Positions 8,749 through 18,788 of a stretch of DNA of 31,514 nt are shown piece after piece (the stretch's first letter is position 1; each line of letters begins with the position of its first letter). The DNA comes from Nemertoderma westbladi (Eukaryota; Xenacoelomorpha; Nemertodermatida; Nemertodermatidae). The stretch is from positions 1-31,514 of the forward strand of contig JAUCBJ010008832.1 in NCBI GenBank assembly GCA_032718475.1, in the 5' to 3' direction. The notes under the pieces are model-generated. The model was not told the origin of the DNA. It did not search any database and was given only the letters and a program-made list of their open reading frames with translations. The position numbers and the translations under genes were made by a program.

Positions 8749-11700
8749 GTAAGTCTCTCTTATATTTACAACTTTTTAAAATTAACTGCAAACACAAAAT
8801 CCACCAACCAAGCAAGCACCCTTGCGTGTGTGTGTAGTGCGAGTGAGAAGAGAAGACATATTTATTGGCACACAGCCTGACATTTGTAAGACTGCACTAG
8901 TATAATTATAATAACAAATCGCTGATTTCTCACTGTTCTGGTTCGCCCCTCAATATAAATTGTAAATAATGCCAGAATCTCATTGTATGAATGTCTCTGT
9001 ATAAATAAAATATTGTCACCTTTTACTTTCTAGAACACTGTTGCTGGATAACAACGAGATCGAATTACTACCCAACAATGTGTTCGCAATGCTAACTATC
9101 GATAACTCGTATGAGGCAACAACCAATAAAGGAATAAACATTGACGACAATTTCTACAAATGTAACTGTCAGATGATCCCATTCCGTGATTGGTTAAACC
9201 TACAGCCAGCCCATCTTACGGCGGACGCAGTCCGGGGCCAGGTTCATTGTCATGGCGTAACTAACAAGTAAGGAGGGGAAGCCATTGTGTTAATATTTAA
9301 TTACAAATTATTTAATTATGTATCAGACTATTAGTGTCCATGAGTAACACTCATCTTCTTGTTGAGAGACCGACGTTGTTGTCTTGTATCCACCTGGACT
9401 GTCTGTGTCTGGTAATGGACCACACATGGCAACCTTGACCACTCGTAGCATTGGCTATCATCAACTCTAGAATATTATAGAAGGCTATTATAGAAGTCTT
9501 ACTTGATTTTATTTTAATCTAAATAACAAATGGATTTGTTTCAGCCCATTACTGGCGACCTATCCAGTAAACAATATGAATTGTGTTGCTCCAACCATTG
9601 CCGCTGTTGCCAGGGATATGCAGTTGTTTGCGGATAGTGCGGATTCCTTTACATGTAGTGTTTGCGATGGAACCGGTGTTCCCAGACAATGCGACCCCCC
9701 AGATCCATGGCCCCAAGTAGAATGGATTCTACCGAGTGGAGTCGTCGTTAACGATGAAACCTCTAGTGAGGTAAGTTTATCTATATATTTATCTAGGATT
9801 CATTACTACTACTAGGATCGGCATGCTGCATTGCAGCTGCATTTTTAAGAATGCTGTGCCGGCTTGTCAACAAAATTGCACCGCCACAACTCCCTATCAC
9901 CCATGACATTTGCTAGATCATCCGCATCTTTAAGGCCAGTGTCCTTTAAGATGCGTCTCAAGAAAGTCATGGGCTGTCCACCATGCTTATTCACTCCATG
10001 AGGCTGCCAAAGTACAAGATTATGCACTGGCTGGTCCTCACGGCGAAAGCAATGTCCTGCAAAGCGGAGGCGATTTTGTTCTAGTGTCAAGCTTGGGGGA
10101 ACCAATGAGACACCTCCAATGTTATATAGTGTCTGGTTGGAGATGTGTGCATTGTACTTGACACAATGAACCCGGCGTAGCATTCTTGTGAATGTGCCAT
10201 CCAGAGATTTGGTGTCCTCAGCAGTTAGAGCCCAGCATGGACTCCCGTAGAGGAGTACTGGAACTACTGCTGCTCTAAATAATCGGACCTTAAGTTTCCG
10301 ATTAATTCTCGGTGACTTCCAAATCCTGGAAAGCCTATTCAAGGCTGCTTATGCCTTTCCCTTACGTATTCGAAGGTCCTCACCTGACTTCCGGATCCAT
10401 GATCCCAGGTAACAGAAGTCGTCCACATGCTCAAACATACCATCCTTTGAGCTTATGCTCATCCGATCAGAGACTTGCTGAGGACTTTCAAAGTTAACTG
10501 TCAGAATTTTGGTCTTTCTGGAGTTAATAAAAAGACCAACACTAGAAGCAGCATGTTCTAATGACCTGAGGAGCCGTTGGGCTCCCTCTAATGATTCTGA
10601 GAGTACTCCTAAGTCATCAGCAAAGTCTAGATCAGTTAGGTACTTGGCAGGATTTCCTCAACTTCTGGAGCCAGTAGGTGGAGTTAACATCACCCCATCA
10701 TCATTATAATGATCTAAGGACATGCGTAGAACATAATCAACCACAATAATGAACAAGAATGGTGCAAGTGTGTCTCCTTGGAGGACGCCCCATAACACTT
10801 CAACTGGTTCTTTGTCACCGTCAACAGTAGACACAAATGTTGTCGAACCATCGTATACTGATCTGATTGCTGCAATAATTTCATCAGGAATCCCATATAA
10901 TGAAAGTATGCTGAACATACGTGAGCGAGAGACTGAATCAAAGGCCTTGAAGAAGTCTACAAAGATAACAGCCAGATGCCTGTCTATCTTTTTTGATAAC
11001 TCTTCAATTATCCTTCTACGTGCCAAAATGGGCTCCATGGTCCCACGACCTTTACGGAACCCATTCTGATTTCCACGGAGCAGTCTCTCAATGGGATCCC
11101 TGATGCGATTTAATAGAATCCTATTGTATAGCTTTGCAGCAATCGAGATCAATGAGATTCCCCGAAAAGAACCATACAGTGTTAGGTTGCCCTTCTTGGG
11201 AACTGGCACCAACTTATTTGTTTTCATTTCTTGTGGGACTCTTGTTGTTCGGTACATGTCTACTATGATGGGATAGATGAGCTTTAAACACTCAGGTATT
11301 TTAAAGACCTCAGGGGGAACACCATCTTCTCCACTGGCACGATTGGTCTTAATGCTCTTTGCAGCAGCCTTCACTTCTGCAAAGGAGATATCACCAATGG
11401 GAATATCTGGGAGTACAGACTCAGACACTTTTACTTCTATAAAGTTATCAGGCAATACCCTGTCATTATTGAGGAGCTTTTCAAAGTGGGCTTTCCAACC
11501 ATTGAGGCGATCGGCTGGTGATTCAGCCTTAACCTTGGTGGTTGGTTGGCTTCTCGGCCCAGTAAGCAGATTGATCGATTTCCATGCCTGGGATGATTGC
11601 CTGCTGTCATCAGCATCATTGATGGCATCAACCTGTTGGTTTATTAGCTCCTGTAGATTAGCAGAGTACTGCCTGTTCAGGGACCTAGATGCAGCCTTAA

Positions 11701-14581
11701 CTGCATTCTTGGCCGCTGTAGTCTGTTTGAGTCGGGACTCTTTCTGCGCCTTGTAGAGGTCATTCGGCACTCTGAATTTTGTTGTCAGTCCAGGGGGCCC
11801 TTTTCCTGTTTCGAGGGTATACAGGAACTGTTACTGCAGCTGCTAACTTAACTGCTTCTGTAAAGGCAGTATAGCCCTCACAGTGATCTGCCGCCTCAGA
11901 GGCAAGAGCCTCAAACCTGTTGCTCAGCTGTAGTGTGAAGCTGGATCTCACACTTGGCTGTTGCAACACAGAGAACCAGTCATGCCGCGGCAAGGCAGAT
12001 TTTGTTGTTCTGCTAGCACGCAGACTAAGTCTTACCTTGGCCACAATAAGGCGGTGATCACTGGAGAAGGGTCGAAGTGTAAATGCATTACATTCTTGTA
12101 TAGAGCTCCTGTATTTCCTACGAAACAGAATATGGTCTATCTGGGACTTGTGACCACTGGGTCCAATATGAGTCCATAGCTTTCCAGTTCGCTTCTTGAA
12201 CTGGGTTCCAGTTCGGTTCTTGAACTGGATTCATTGGATTGGTGTGAAAAGAATAGTTGGTCTAGAAACGATTGAATAAGGAGTAATAAGGTGCCCAAAA
12301 TCGTGTGTTTTTATTAAAACTATGATAAATCTTAGAAATCGACAGTTTAAGTTACCGCGGGAAGCAGTAAAAATTGTAACATTTTACATTGAAGTTGCGA
12401 ATTCAATCCAAATGGATAATTATGGCGCCACTTACTGTTTTTACAAGCATTAAAATAATTGTTTCTGGTTTTTAAAGTTCGATTTTTTCCCTCTCACATT
12501 GTTTCTTTTTTCAGAATCGGATTTTCCTTGGTACCGATAATAAATTACAATTGAAGAGAGTGTATGAGTCCGATAGCGGAGTTTACACATGTAGATGGTA
12601 CAACGCAGGGGGTGAAGCCACGGCGGAGGTCAATGCCGCAGTATCAGCAACCAATAACAAAGGTGTAATTGATGTTAATGTAAAAGCTGGAAGTCCAAAT
12701 GGTTAGTATTACCTTTTGATTGAGTCAATAACGATTAACATCCTTATTTGAATTACTTACACGCTTCCCTAACGAAACTACTCTGTATTTACGAGTGTTA
12801 CAATACTTTTACGGTAAATCTGACACCTGGGTTCGTAAACGGTTGGTTTGGATAGTTTATTGGAGAATGGAAAGTCTATACTTCAAGGAGTCAAGGGTGG
12901 GTACCAGGTTGCAGCAGTTTATAACCAGATATACTGTATAAACTGAAATACAATTTAATTATTCCGGGTGCCATCGCCATCCGCCAATTTTTAGTTTGAG
13001 GAACAGGGAATTTTTTGGGATGGATGTTGAATATTGTTTGGTTGGGGAGGTGAATTTAGTTGGATGTGGGAATATTTTTTTTGGGGGGGTGGGGGGTGGG
13101 GGGGGGGGGGATATGATATACTGTATTGTCTTCAACACCAATACTCTACAGTATCTTATATTTATACAACAAGTGTGGGAGGTTGAGACAATGTTTACAC
13201 TAAGTCTTCTACTCTTTTAAGTTATTTTTATCTCCATTTAACAGGAAATGTTTTAAGCCTGGAACCAATAAGTGCAGCGACTGGGCCCTTCAACGTGGAC
13301 TACTTTCCCCTAAATGGTAACTTCAATGCAGAGAGAAGGATAGAGAACGTGGCGAGTCTGGACAACCTCCCGATATCGCTTCCCCCGGGGGTGGAGTACG
13401 AAATCTGCGTCCACGGAACCTCCGAGTTCCTCGGGGACTACGAGCAGTCGCCTTGTTTACGGGTGTCTGGCGCAACCGACCCAGAGTACCTAACGGATGT
13501 AGCTATATCGGTAGATAGCCAACGCGATACAGAGCACATTGTCACTGTAAGTTGGCCGGACGAATTGGAAGGGGCGGTGTACATCGGGGATCTCCGGGAT
13601 TACGGATCCACGAGATCTTCCAACTCCATGTTCGAGATCTCGGTCCCCCCGAACGACGGAAGATTCACTTACAGTACAGTTATTGACCCTTACGCTGACG
13701 TGACGCTATGCGTTTACGCTCGCGTGTCGGGGCGTAATCTCAGACAACCCGCCACATTCACACAAAACTCCTGCAAAGAATTCCCCGCCAAGTTCCCGAC
13801 ATCAATAAACACAACCGTCATCAATATTCCTTTTGATTTTGACAATAATCACGTCTCATTTTTGCCTCCAAACAAGGACGCTGTTTTGTGGTACAACATC
13901 GAATACAAGAAACTCGCTAACACTGATGAAGAAGACAATGAAGTCGCTAGGAAGTCAGTAGACAACAATCCGATAACAGATGGTGTTTCGTTCGTAGTTG
14001 ATGATAAAGAACGCGATTATATTGTTTGCGTTTACGCGATATTGAACAACAATGAGGTAATCGATGACACCGGCAACATAAACCACTGCAAAATATTCAC
14101 ACCGTTTATTGACGAACATTGCGTAAAAGAAACTCCTTCTAGCATCACCCAAAAGGAAGTAGAAGTCAGTGAGTCGGGTAAAGGTGTAGCTGAGATCGAA
14201 TTCAACAGAATGTCTCACGATGGGGACTACCTTATTCTGTACAAACCCCTTGTCAATACACGGTACTCTATGCAGCGACTAACTACCGATGTTTCCAGTG
14301 GTTTATTAGAGTTGGATGTTGGTGAATATAAGGTTTGCGTTGTGGAGAATGCCTGTTCGGTTGGAGTAGATGATGATGGAGATGATTTGGATAATCCGTG
14401 TGAATTCCCGCATGTTGTGTCAATGACGAAGCCATTAACGACGATGCAGAGGGTTTCTGCCTTCCTATTGAATGATGGATACTTAGCCTATATTGTTGGT
14501 GGGGCTTTGGCACTGGTTGGGGTTATATCATTGGCTTTAACATGTTTAATGAGACAACGGACTAATAAGAATACGGCCTAG
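7313..14581 (+). CDS. LRR-Ig-FN3 type I transmembrane receptor (five coding exons)
   Basis: Joining 7313-8748, 9034-9267, 9545-9770, 12515-12701 and 13245-14581 gives 3420 nt (1139 residues plus stop) in one frame with GT-AG introns. Visible in order: signal peptide (about 1-20); cysteine-rich LRRNT (C23, C28, C31, C38); about 14 leucine-rich repeats (50-530); LRRCT with a C-x-C pair (530-590); one Ig domain spanning exons 3 and 4, with DSGVYTC near its end; four FN3-like repeats in exon 5, each with Y-x2-C-V and a second cysteine 15-25 residues later; TM helix 1107-1130; and a 9-residue cytoplasmic tail. This architecture is typical of animal cell-surface adhesion or recognition proteins (LRR-Ig-FN3 group). 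The tail is too short for known signalling domains, so it probably acts through adhesion or a partner chain. Ligand unknown; no one-to-one orthologue recognised. Confidence 0.9.
8749..9033 (+). other. Receptor intron 1
   Basis: A 285-bp intron with GTAAGT donor and TTTTACTTTCTAG acceptor. It contains a short GT-rich tract near 8825. Splicing restores the LRR consensus across the junction (KLKTLLLDNN), which confirms the boundary. Confidence 0.85.
9034..9267 (+). CDS. Receptor exon 2: last LRR and start of LRRCT
   Basis: Completes codon 479 and runs to codon 557 (phase 2 at both ends). It carries the last LRR, then the LRRCT start with the C-x-C pair (KCNC), the W of the RDWL motif and a following CHG cysteine. 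Donor GTAAGG at 9268. Confidence 0.88.
9268..9544 (+). other. Receptor intron 2
   Basis: A 277-bp intron with GTAAGG donor and TTGTTTCAG acceptor. Nothing else is recognisable within it. Confidence 0.8.
9545..9770 (+). CDS. Receptor exon 3: end of LRRCT and first half of Ig
   Basis: Codes for residues 557-632 and ends in phase 0 at a GTAAGT donor (9771). The final LRRCT cysteine lies in NCVAP. The Ig part starts with SFTCSVC and includes the strand-C tryptophan (VEWILPSG). Confidence 0.87.
9796..9804 (+). repeat. Target-site duplication, copy A (GGATTCATT)
   Basis: GGATTCATT at 9796-9804 is repeated exactly at 12227-12235. The two copies flank the antisense LINE and mark its insertion point in intron 3. 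Confidence 0.85.
9805..12226 (-). mobile_element. 5'-truncated non-LTR retrotransposon (LINE copy 1) in receptor intron 3
   Basis: About 2.4 kb inserted antisense to the host gene and flanked by a perfect 9-bp duplication. Read on the minus strand it has the C-terminal part of an APE-type endonuclease (SSDHRLIVAK near 12045-12080), the reverse transcriptase, a C-terminal region with LRFAGHCFRR, and a 3' end GCATGCCGATCC followed by TAG repeats (9805-9815). Short-repeat tails and the LRFxGH region are seen in RTE-like LINEs; I assign RTE-like with moderate confidence and do not fix the clade. The 5' portion of the endonuclease is missing. A shorter relative lies at 26964-27865. Confidence 0.9.
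9845..12220 (-). pseudogene. Decayed endonuclease/reverse transcriptase reading frame
   Basis: The frame is broken at least three times. A frameshift near 11771-11790 separates the endonuclease end (11760-12044 and upstream) from the RT part (10658-11770). A TGA at 10658-10660 sits where the second copy has CGA, a typical CpG transition. A TAA at 10349-10351 sits where the second copy has TGG. RT motifs that remain readable are FVDFFKAFDSV and GVLQGDTLAPFLF, and the catalytic FADD box follows the TGA. The product cannot be made intact, so the copy is inactive. Confidence 0.88.
12227..12235 (+). repeat. Target-site duplication, copy B (GGATTCATT)
   Basis: Exact match to 9796-9804 at the 5' end of the antisense LINE. 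Removing the LINE and one duplication would leave a pre-insertion intron of about 310 bp, similar to the other introns of the gene. Confidence 0.85.
12515..12701 (+). CDS. Receptor exon 4: second half of Ig
   Basis: A 187-nt exon, phase 0 in and phase 1 out, after a strong TTTCTTTTTTCAG acceptor. It carries the conserved DSGVYTC of Ig strand F, about 30 residues after the exon start, and the linker into the FN3-like region. Donor GTTAGT at 12702. Confidence 0.87.
12702..13244 (+). other. Receptor intron 4
   Basis: A 543-bp intron ending in CCATTTAACAG. It includes the G-rich tract at 13083-13110. No other feature is recognised. Confidence 0.8.
13083..13110 (+). other. Candidate G-quadruplex tract
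   Basis: Runs of 7, 6 and 13 G separated by single T residues on the sense strand of intron 4, so the pre-mRNA would also carry it. Four or more G-tracts can be drawn from the run; folding is inferred, not shown. Confidence 0.7.
13245..14581 (+). CDS. Receptor exon 5: four FN3-like repeats, TM, short tail
   Basis: Codes for residues 695-1139. Four tandem FN3-like modules end in a shared pattern: YEICV, VTLCV, YIVCV and YKVCV, each followed 15-25 residues later by another cysteine with a nearby aromatic or valine. That second cysteine is a likely disulfide partner, as in the FN3 domains of vertebrate LRR-Ig-FN3 proteins. The TM helix starts YLAYIVGGALALVGV and the tail is nine mostly polar residues. 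The stop is TAG at 14579-14581. Confidence 0.88.
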
Positions 14582-14748
14582 TAATATTATTATTATTTCA
14601 ATATCCAGTCAAAATCAACCTTTTTGAATCTTAAGTTCTTGTTTAATTGATGGGATAGCCTTTTTTAACACATTGATTTCGGACATAGAGTCGGACATAG
14701 GTGGCCTAGGCCACCTAGACCTTTTGTTGACCTTTTGATTAAATCCAA

Positions 14749-14758
14749 AATAAATAAA
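14749..14758 (+). terminator. Overlapping polyadenylation signals
   Basis: Two overlapping AATAAA hexamers (14749-14754 and 14753-14758) lie about 170 nt after the receptor stop codon and are the first good poly(A) signals downstream. Confidence 0.6.
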
Positions 14759-15492
14759 ACTGACCAACCTACACTAACAGATCGAATGAGGGGGGAGGGG
14801 GTGGGGTGGGTGGGGTTAACTGAACTGACTCTCCCTCCGCCTCCATGTATGTAAGACATTCGTGTAGTGTGTTCTGTTATGTTTTGCTTTAATAACTCAT
14901 CAAAATATATAATGTGTACAAACATTGTCTCGCAAAGAAACTTTTATCTTACATATCAAGTAAATGATGTGTCTTTCTGACAGCCACTTTATTTATTCAT
15001 TTTTCTAATTTTCTGAAAAAAAAACTGTGACAATGTACAATTATAATTACTCGGGCGCTCCAAAATATACGGACGGATTAGTTTAAGTGAAGATTGTTGA
15101 TATTTTCAATTGTTTTTATACATTTGTTTCATTTTGAATGCTGATGTGCAGAATATGCGAATATTTATTGCTAGATGTCCTTAACTGAATGCATGTCTCT
15201 GTCTGTCCCCAGTGTTGGTGTTTTGCGCCGTAGACTCGGAAATAATGTATGTGTATTTATCCAATAGTATCTTTAATTAATTAAGTTATCTATCAATTTA
15301 TTAATAAATTTGTTGAATGCTTATACACCAAACGCGGAGGGGAGGGGGGTAGGGAGCTCTTATAACTCACCAAGTTGAATCATCTCTAGGGGGAAATAAG
15401 CTGATAGGCTGATAGCCGTCAAAAATAATACTATTGACTTTCGATTATTGTTTAGGTTACAATAACATGCCAATAAAACCTGTTTGTATCCC
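14759..15492. other. Intergenic region, no gene seen
   Basis: Contains a G-rich run at 14790-14815 (tracts of 4-6 G split by single A or T) and another near 15339-15356. No open frame with recognisable content. Confidence 0.5.
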
Positions 15493-15496
15493 TTAA

Positions 15497-16549
15497 CCCT
15501 ATTACCACTGGGGTGTTTTGACCATTAGCACCACTGGGAGGGGGGGGGGGGGGGGGGGATTCGGCCCACCCACTATATTTTTGTAATCGTCCAATGAAAT
15601 CCTACAAAATTTGGGCTGTTGGTGAAACAACTATAGATGAACACTACAAAACCTTAAAAAGTTAGAATTTCATAAGCAGGAAATCATAATTTTCATGAAA
15701 AATAAAAGTAGTCCCAGGACAAAATTACAAAATTTTTCGTTTTCTAAAAACGAATAGTGTGGCAGTGTTGGCTAGATTTAATAGGTTTTTCAAGACGCTG
15801 AATCGAATGTGATTATATTCCATTTCCAAAAATTGGAGTGGATGCTATTTTTCGTGCACCTAAGAAGTGGGCGTGGCACTTCAAATTTTGAAAAATTAGA
15901 TATTCAGAAAATTCCCCTAATTTTTTATTTCAACGCATCTTTATAGGTTTTCTGGGCCGCTGAATCGATTGAAAGTAATATAGAAGCCTGAAGACTTAGT
16001 GGTTCGCCATTTTTGGTGCACCAAAATTAGGGCGTGGCACTTCAAATTTTGAAAAAGACGAGATTCGGAAAATAAACCAAAATTGAAATTTTAACGCATT
16101 TATATAGGTTTTCTAGACCGCTGAATCGATTGAAAGTAATATAGAAGCCTGAAGACTTAGAGGTTAGCCATTTTTTGAAATCAAAACTTTAGTGTTTTTT
16201 CCGAATAAAGTAATTTTGAAAATTATAAGTGCCACGCCCTAATTGTGGTGCACCGAAAATTACGTACACCTACATTAATAAAGTATTAGTATTACATAAA
16301 TAAGTACTAAATCACGAATGACTTTGTAAAATTCAAAAATTTCAAAAAATTTGGTGCTGGAGACCAAATTTTGAGGTGGCACCCACATCGAAAAGTAGAA
16401 ATCGAATTGCAACGTCGTTTTTTGCAAAAGATGCGGCATTAAATATGGCTAATTCTCAATAAAAATTGGGCCGGTACGTAATGTGGTTGCATAGTTACAG
16501 CAACTAAAACCTAGGAAGGGGCCGATTCGGCCCCCCAGTGGTAATAGGG
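15497..16549. mobile_element. Non-autonomous piggyBac-type element
   Basis: The ends are perfect 17-bp inverted repeats: CCCTATTACCACTGGGG at 15497-15513 and its reverse complement at 16533-16549. Both are flanked directly by TTAA (15493-15496 and 16550-16553). TTAA duplication together with a CCC terminus is the hallmark of the piggyBac superfamily. The 1053-bp body encodes no transposase, so it would need one in trans. Inside are a G-run (15540-15558), three degenerate 162-bp tandem units (about 15780-16270) and an inverted copy of part of that unit. Confidence 0.88.
15780..16270. repeat. Internal 162-bp tandem units with an inverted end
   Basis: ATAGGTTTTC followed by a CGCTGAATCGA phrase recurs near 15780, 15943 and 16106; GGGCGTGGCACTTCAAATTT recurs near 15870 and 16031. 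Near 16220-16263 the same GTGGCACTT...GGTGCACC stretch appears reverse-complemented, so the segment at 16011-16060 could pair with 16215-16263. The whole lies within the piggyBac-type element. Confidence 0.8.
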
Positions 16550-16553
16550 TTAA

Positions 16554-17480
16554 GGGGGGGGGGGGGGGGGGTAGCCCACCCTCCCTAAAAAAAAAAACAG
16601 AAATTTGTTTTTTATTGCACCTAGAGCAGAATTTAATGGGGATTTCGAATCTGAAAACGGCTTAGAGAGATCTCTTTTAGTTATAGTGTTATCGTGGAAT
16701 AGCTGTCTGTAAACCTGTCTGTCATAATGTAAGACAGACAGACAGACAGACAACCGAAATAAGGACAGAGTACATTCTACCAAATATTAAAACTGACATC
16801 AGAAATGAAATCAGTGACCCCGAAAACCCCAATAAATATAATTTGAGCTCGGTGCTGTGCTTCCTTCATGTCAGACACTATTAAACAACCAGACCACAGG
16901 TAGTTTTGCGTGGGAAAGTTTGAAATTTGAAGGCGATTATCTAAGAATGACATTTTTTCGTACGAAAAATACTACTCCTCCGCCATTTCTTAACCGTTTT
17001 TTGCAATTTTTGTTTTATATGAAAGATAATTTCATAGGCTTCAATGAATTTCACGCACTTTTCTTCATTTGATAATATTTCCCCATTTTTTAAATGAAAA
17101 GTTACAAAAAACATGGGTTTTTTCAATTTTTCAAAAATTTTGATTTTTTTTTTTACAAAATTGCCTATTATCAGAAATAGAAAACGAAAAATACAAAAAG
17201 TGCGTGAAAAATATCATAAAGATAAACAAATAAAGATAAACATGGTGGTTCCAAAAAATGTGGTGTCAGAAAATAAAAATGGAAAATGACGGAGGAGTTT
17301 ATTTTTAGTGAAATTTTTTAATCTGACGCAGGCCGCTAGGGGGCGCAAAAAATTTTTTTTTTTTAAATTTCTATGTACTTTTGATTGATTTGATGCATAT
17401 TTCAACCACATTGAAGACATGTACAAAATAAAAAAAAACCGTAGGGGGGGGCGGGCTACCCCCCCCCCCCCCCCCCCCCC
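16554..17480. mobile_element. Foldback element with poly-G / poly-C ends
   Basis: The left end is 18 G (16554-16571) then TAGCCCACCCTCCCTA and an A-run. The right end, in reverse complement, is 22 G (17459-17480) then TAGCCCGCCCCCCCTAC and a T-run. Interior arms also pair: ACTCCTCCGCCATTT (about 16975) with the complement near 17286, and CACGCACTTTT (about 17051) with its complement near 17200, centred near 17125. A dispersed-motif copy and GACA repeats occupy 16730-16830. No coding capacity is seen. It starts exactly at the right-hand TTAA of the piggyBac-type element. Confidence 0.7.
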
Positions 17481-17727
17481 TACCATAAGTGATAATAATT
17501 AACATGGTAACGCCGAGTCTATATTAATTCATTGAGATTGGATTTCTGTCAATAGGCCTAGTCTGAACTGAATGTCGGAATACTGTTGCAACACGCGCAG
17601 CCCATACTGCTGTACTGTCAGCCCAGGTACAGGTACCGGTAGTCGTTAAACCTCCACGGGCTCCTGACTGACCGGTCCGGTAGAACCTAGGCTAAATAAT
17701 TTGGTATTTCTATGTGCGGATAATAAG

Positions 17728-18468
17728 ATGACTGAGTTAAGTGAATTAGGGTGGCCTTTACTTGTAAGTGGGACAATAATAGGCGTAAACTCCGTCGTAT
17801 TCCGAATGTGGAAATCGTCAGACCCCGACGTGCTCAACTATCTAATGGAACATTTCATGCTATTCCCTCCAACTCGAAGCAAATTGAACGTCACTAAACT
17901 TCAGCAACTCCTTGTAAACTTCCAGCTCAAAGCGAGCTTTGCCGACGTCAGAGATTTCTTAATTCAACGATTCCTGTTTCCAAAAAAGAATATATTTAGT
18001 CCAAATCTTCTGCTATCGACTTTCAGTCACACTAATTACTCTCATCTCACGAGTAACATGGCCGGACTTTTAGTTAGCTCTATGAGTACCTCGTGGAGGT
18101 CGGACTGGGTGGACTCTCTCCATATGCTGTCCGTATATCTTTTAGGTGGTGTGGTTGGCAGTCTCTCCAGTGTCTACTACAAGATTTCTACCGATACCAT
18201 TTGGCCTTCTCTCGGTGCTAGTGGCTGTGTTTATTCTGTATTTGCCGCGACTAGAATTCTATCCGGCTCCCTAACTGACTACGCGATATTATCTGGGTTA
18301 ACGGCCCTGGAATGTTGTCATTTAGTCTCTCCTCACTTATTTATTGCAGGGTATCACGATATCCCTCGCATTGATTCCGCTTGCCATATCGGTGGTCTAT
18401 TATTTGGTGCAACTTACGCATTTTGCCTCTTATTTATTCGTAAATTCCATAAACGCCGACGGTATTAA
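17728..18468 (+). CDS. PARL-like rhomboid intramembrane serine protease
   Basis: A single-exon frame of 246 residues from the first in-frame ATG. Rhomboid signatures are present: the TM2 motif with two His and an Asn (H101, H106, N110), the catalytic GASG with Ser165, and the catalytic His220 in a CHIGGLLFG context. LLSTFSH, PSLGASG and the final HxGG motif match the PARL branch best; in known animals PARL sits in the inner mitochondrial membrane and cleaves PINK1 and PGAM5. Compared with roughly 380-residue vertebrate PARL, the N-terminal presequence and first TM helix are absent, and the segment between the first TM helix here and LLSTFSH is about 40 residues longer. Either upstream exons are missed, or this is a shortened or retroposed copy. 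The in-frame sequence is open back to 17668 without an ATG. No stop or frameshift breaks the domain. Confidence 0.85.
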   Translation: MTELSELGWPLLVSGTIIGVNSVVFRMWKSSDPDVLNYLMEHFMLFPPTRSKLNVTKLQQLLVNFQLKASFADVRDFLIQRFLFPKKNIFSPNLLLSTFSHTNYSHLTSNMAGLLVSSMSTSWRSDWVDSLHMLSVYLLGGVVGSLSSVYYKISTDTIWPSLGASGCVYSVFAATRILSGSLTDYAILSGLTALECCHLVSPHLFIAGYHDIPRIDSACHIGGLLFGATYAFCLLFIRKFHKRRRY

Positions 18469-18788
18469 CTTTAACATCATTGTGTAATGTTGCAGTTTAG
18501 TTTATTAGAGCACTCCATATCTGCAGTATATATTTATTTATTGATATAAATTAGTGTCATTCTCATATTCAATATATACAATGCGTCACGTAACCTACAC
18601 TGCAAATGTGCTCATAATTATTGAACAATACGAACGACTCTTTTCAGTGAATCCTATAGTACATACACTACACACACATTATTCGACTAGACAGTGATAG
18701 ATAGACCCACAATGCCACAATATATATATATATATAGATCACGAATTATTAATAATTTATTGAGTAATATATAATAATTTCTACCGGT
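18469..18788. other. Spacer between PARL-like gene and METTL18
   Basis: A 320-bp AT-rich spacer holding the 3' end of the rhomboid gene and the upstream region of METTL18. A pure TA run occupies 18721-18735. No TATA box can be told apart from the general AT richness. Confidence 0.5.

Noticed and set aside
16550-16783. Minus-strand frame near the poly-G run
   Set aside because: Repeat-derived sequence (GACA microsatellite and G-run) within the foldback element.
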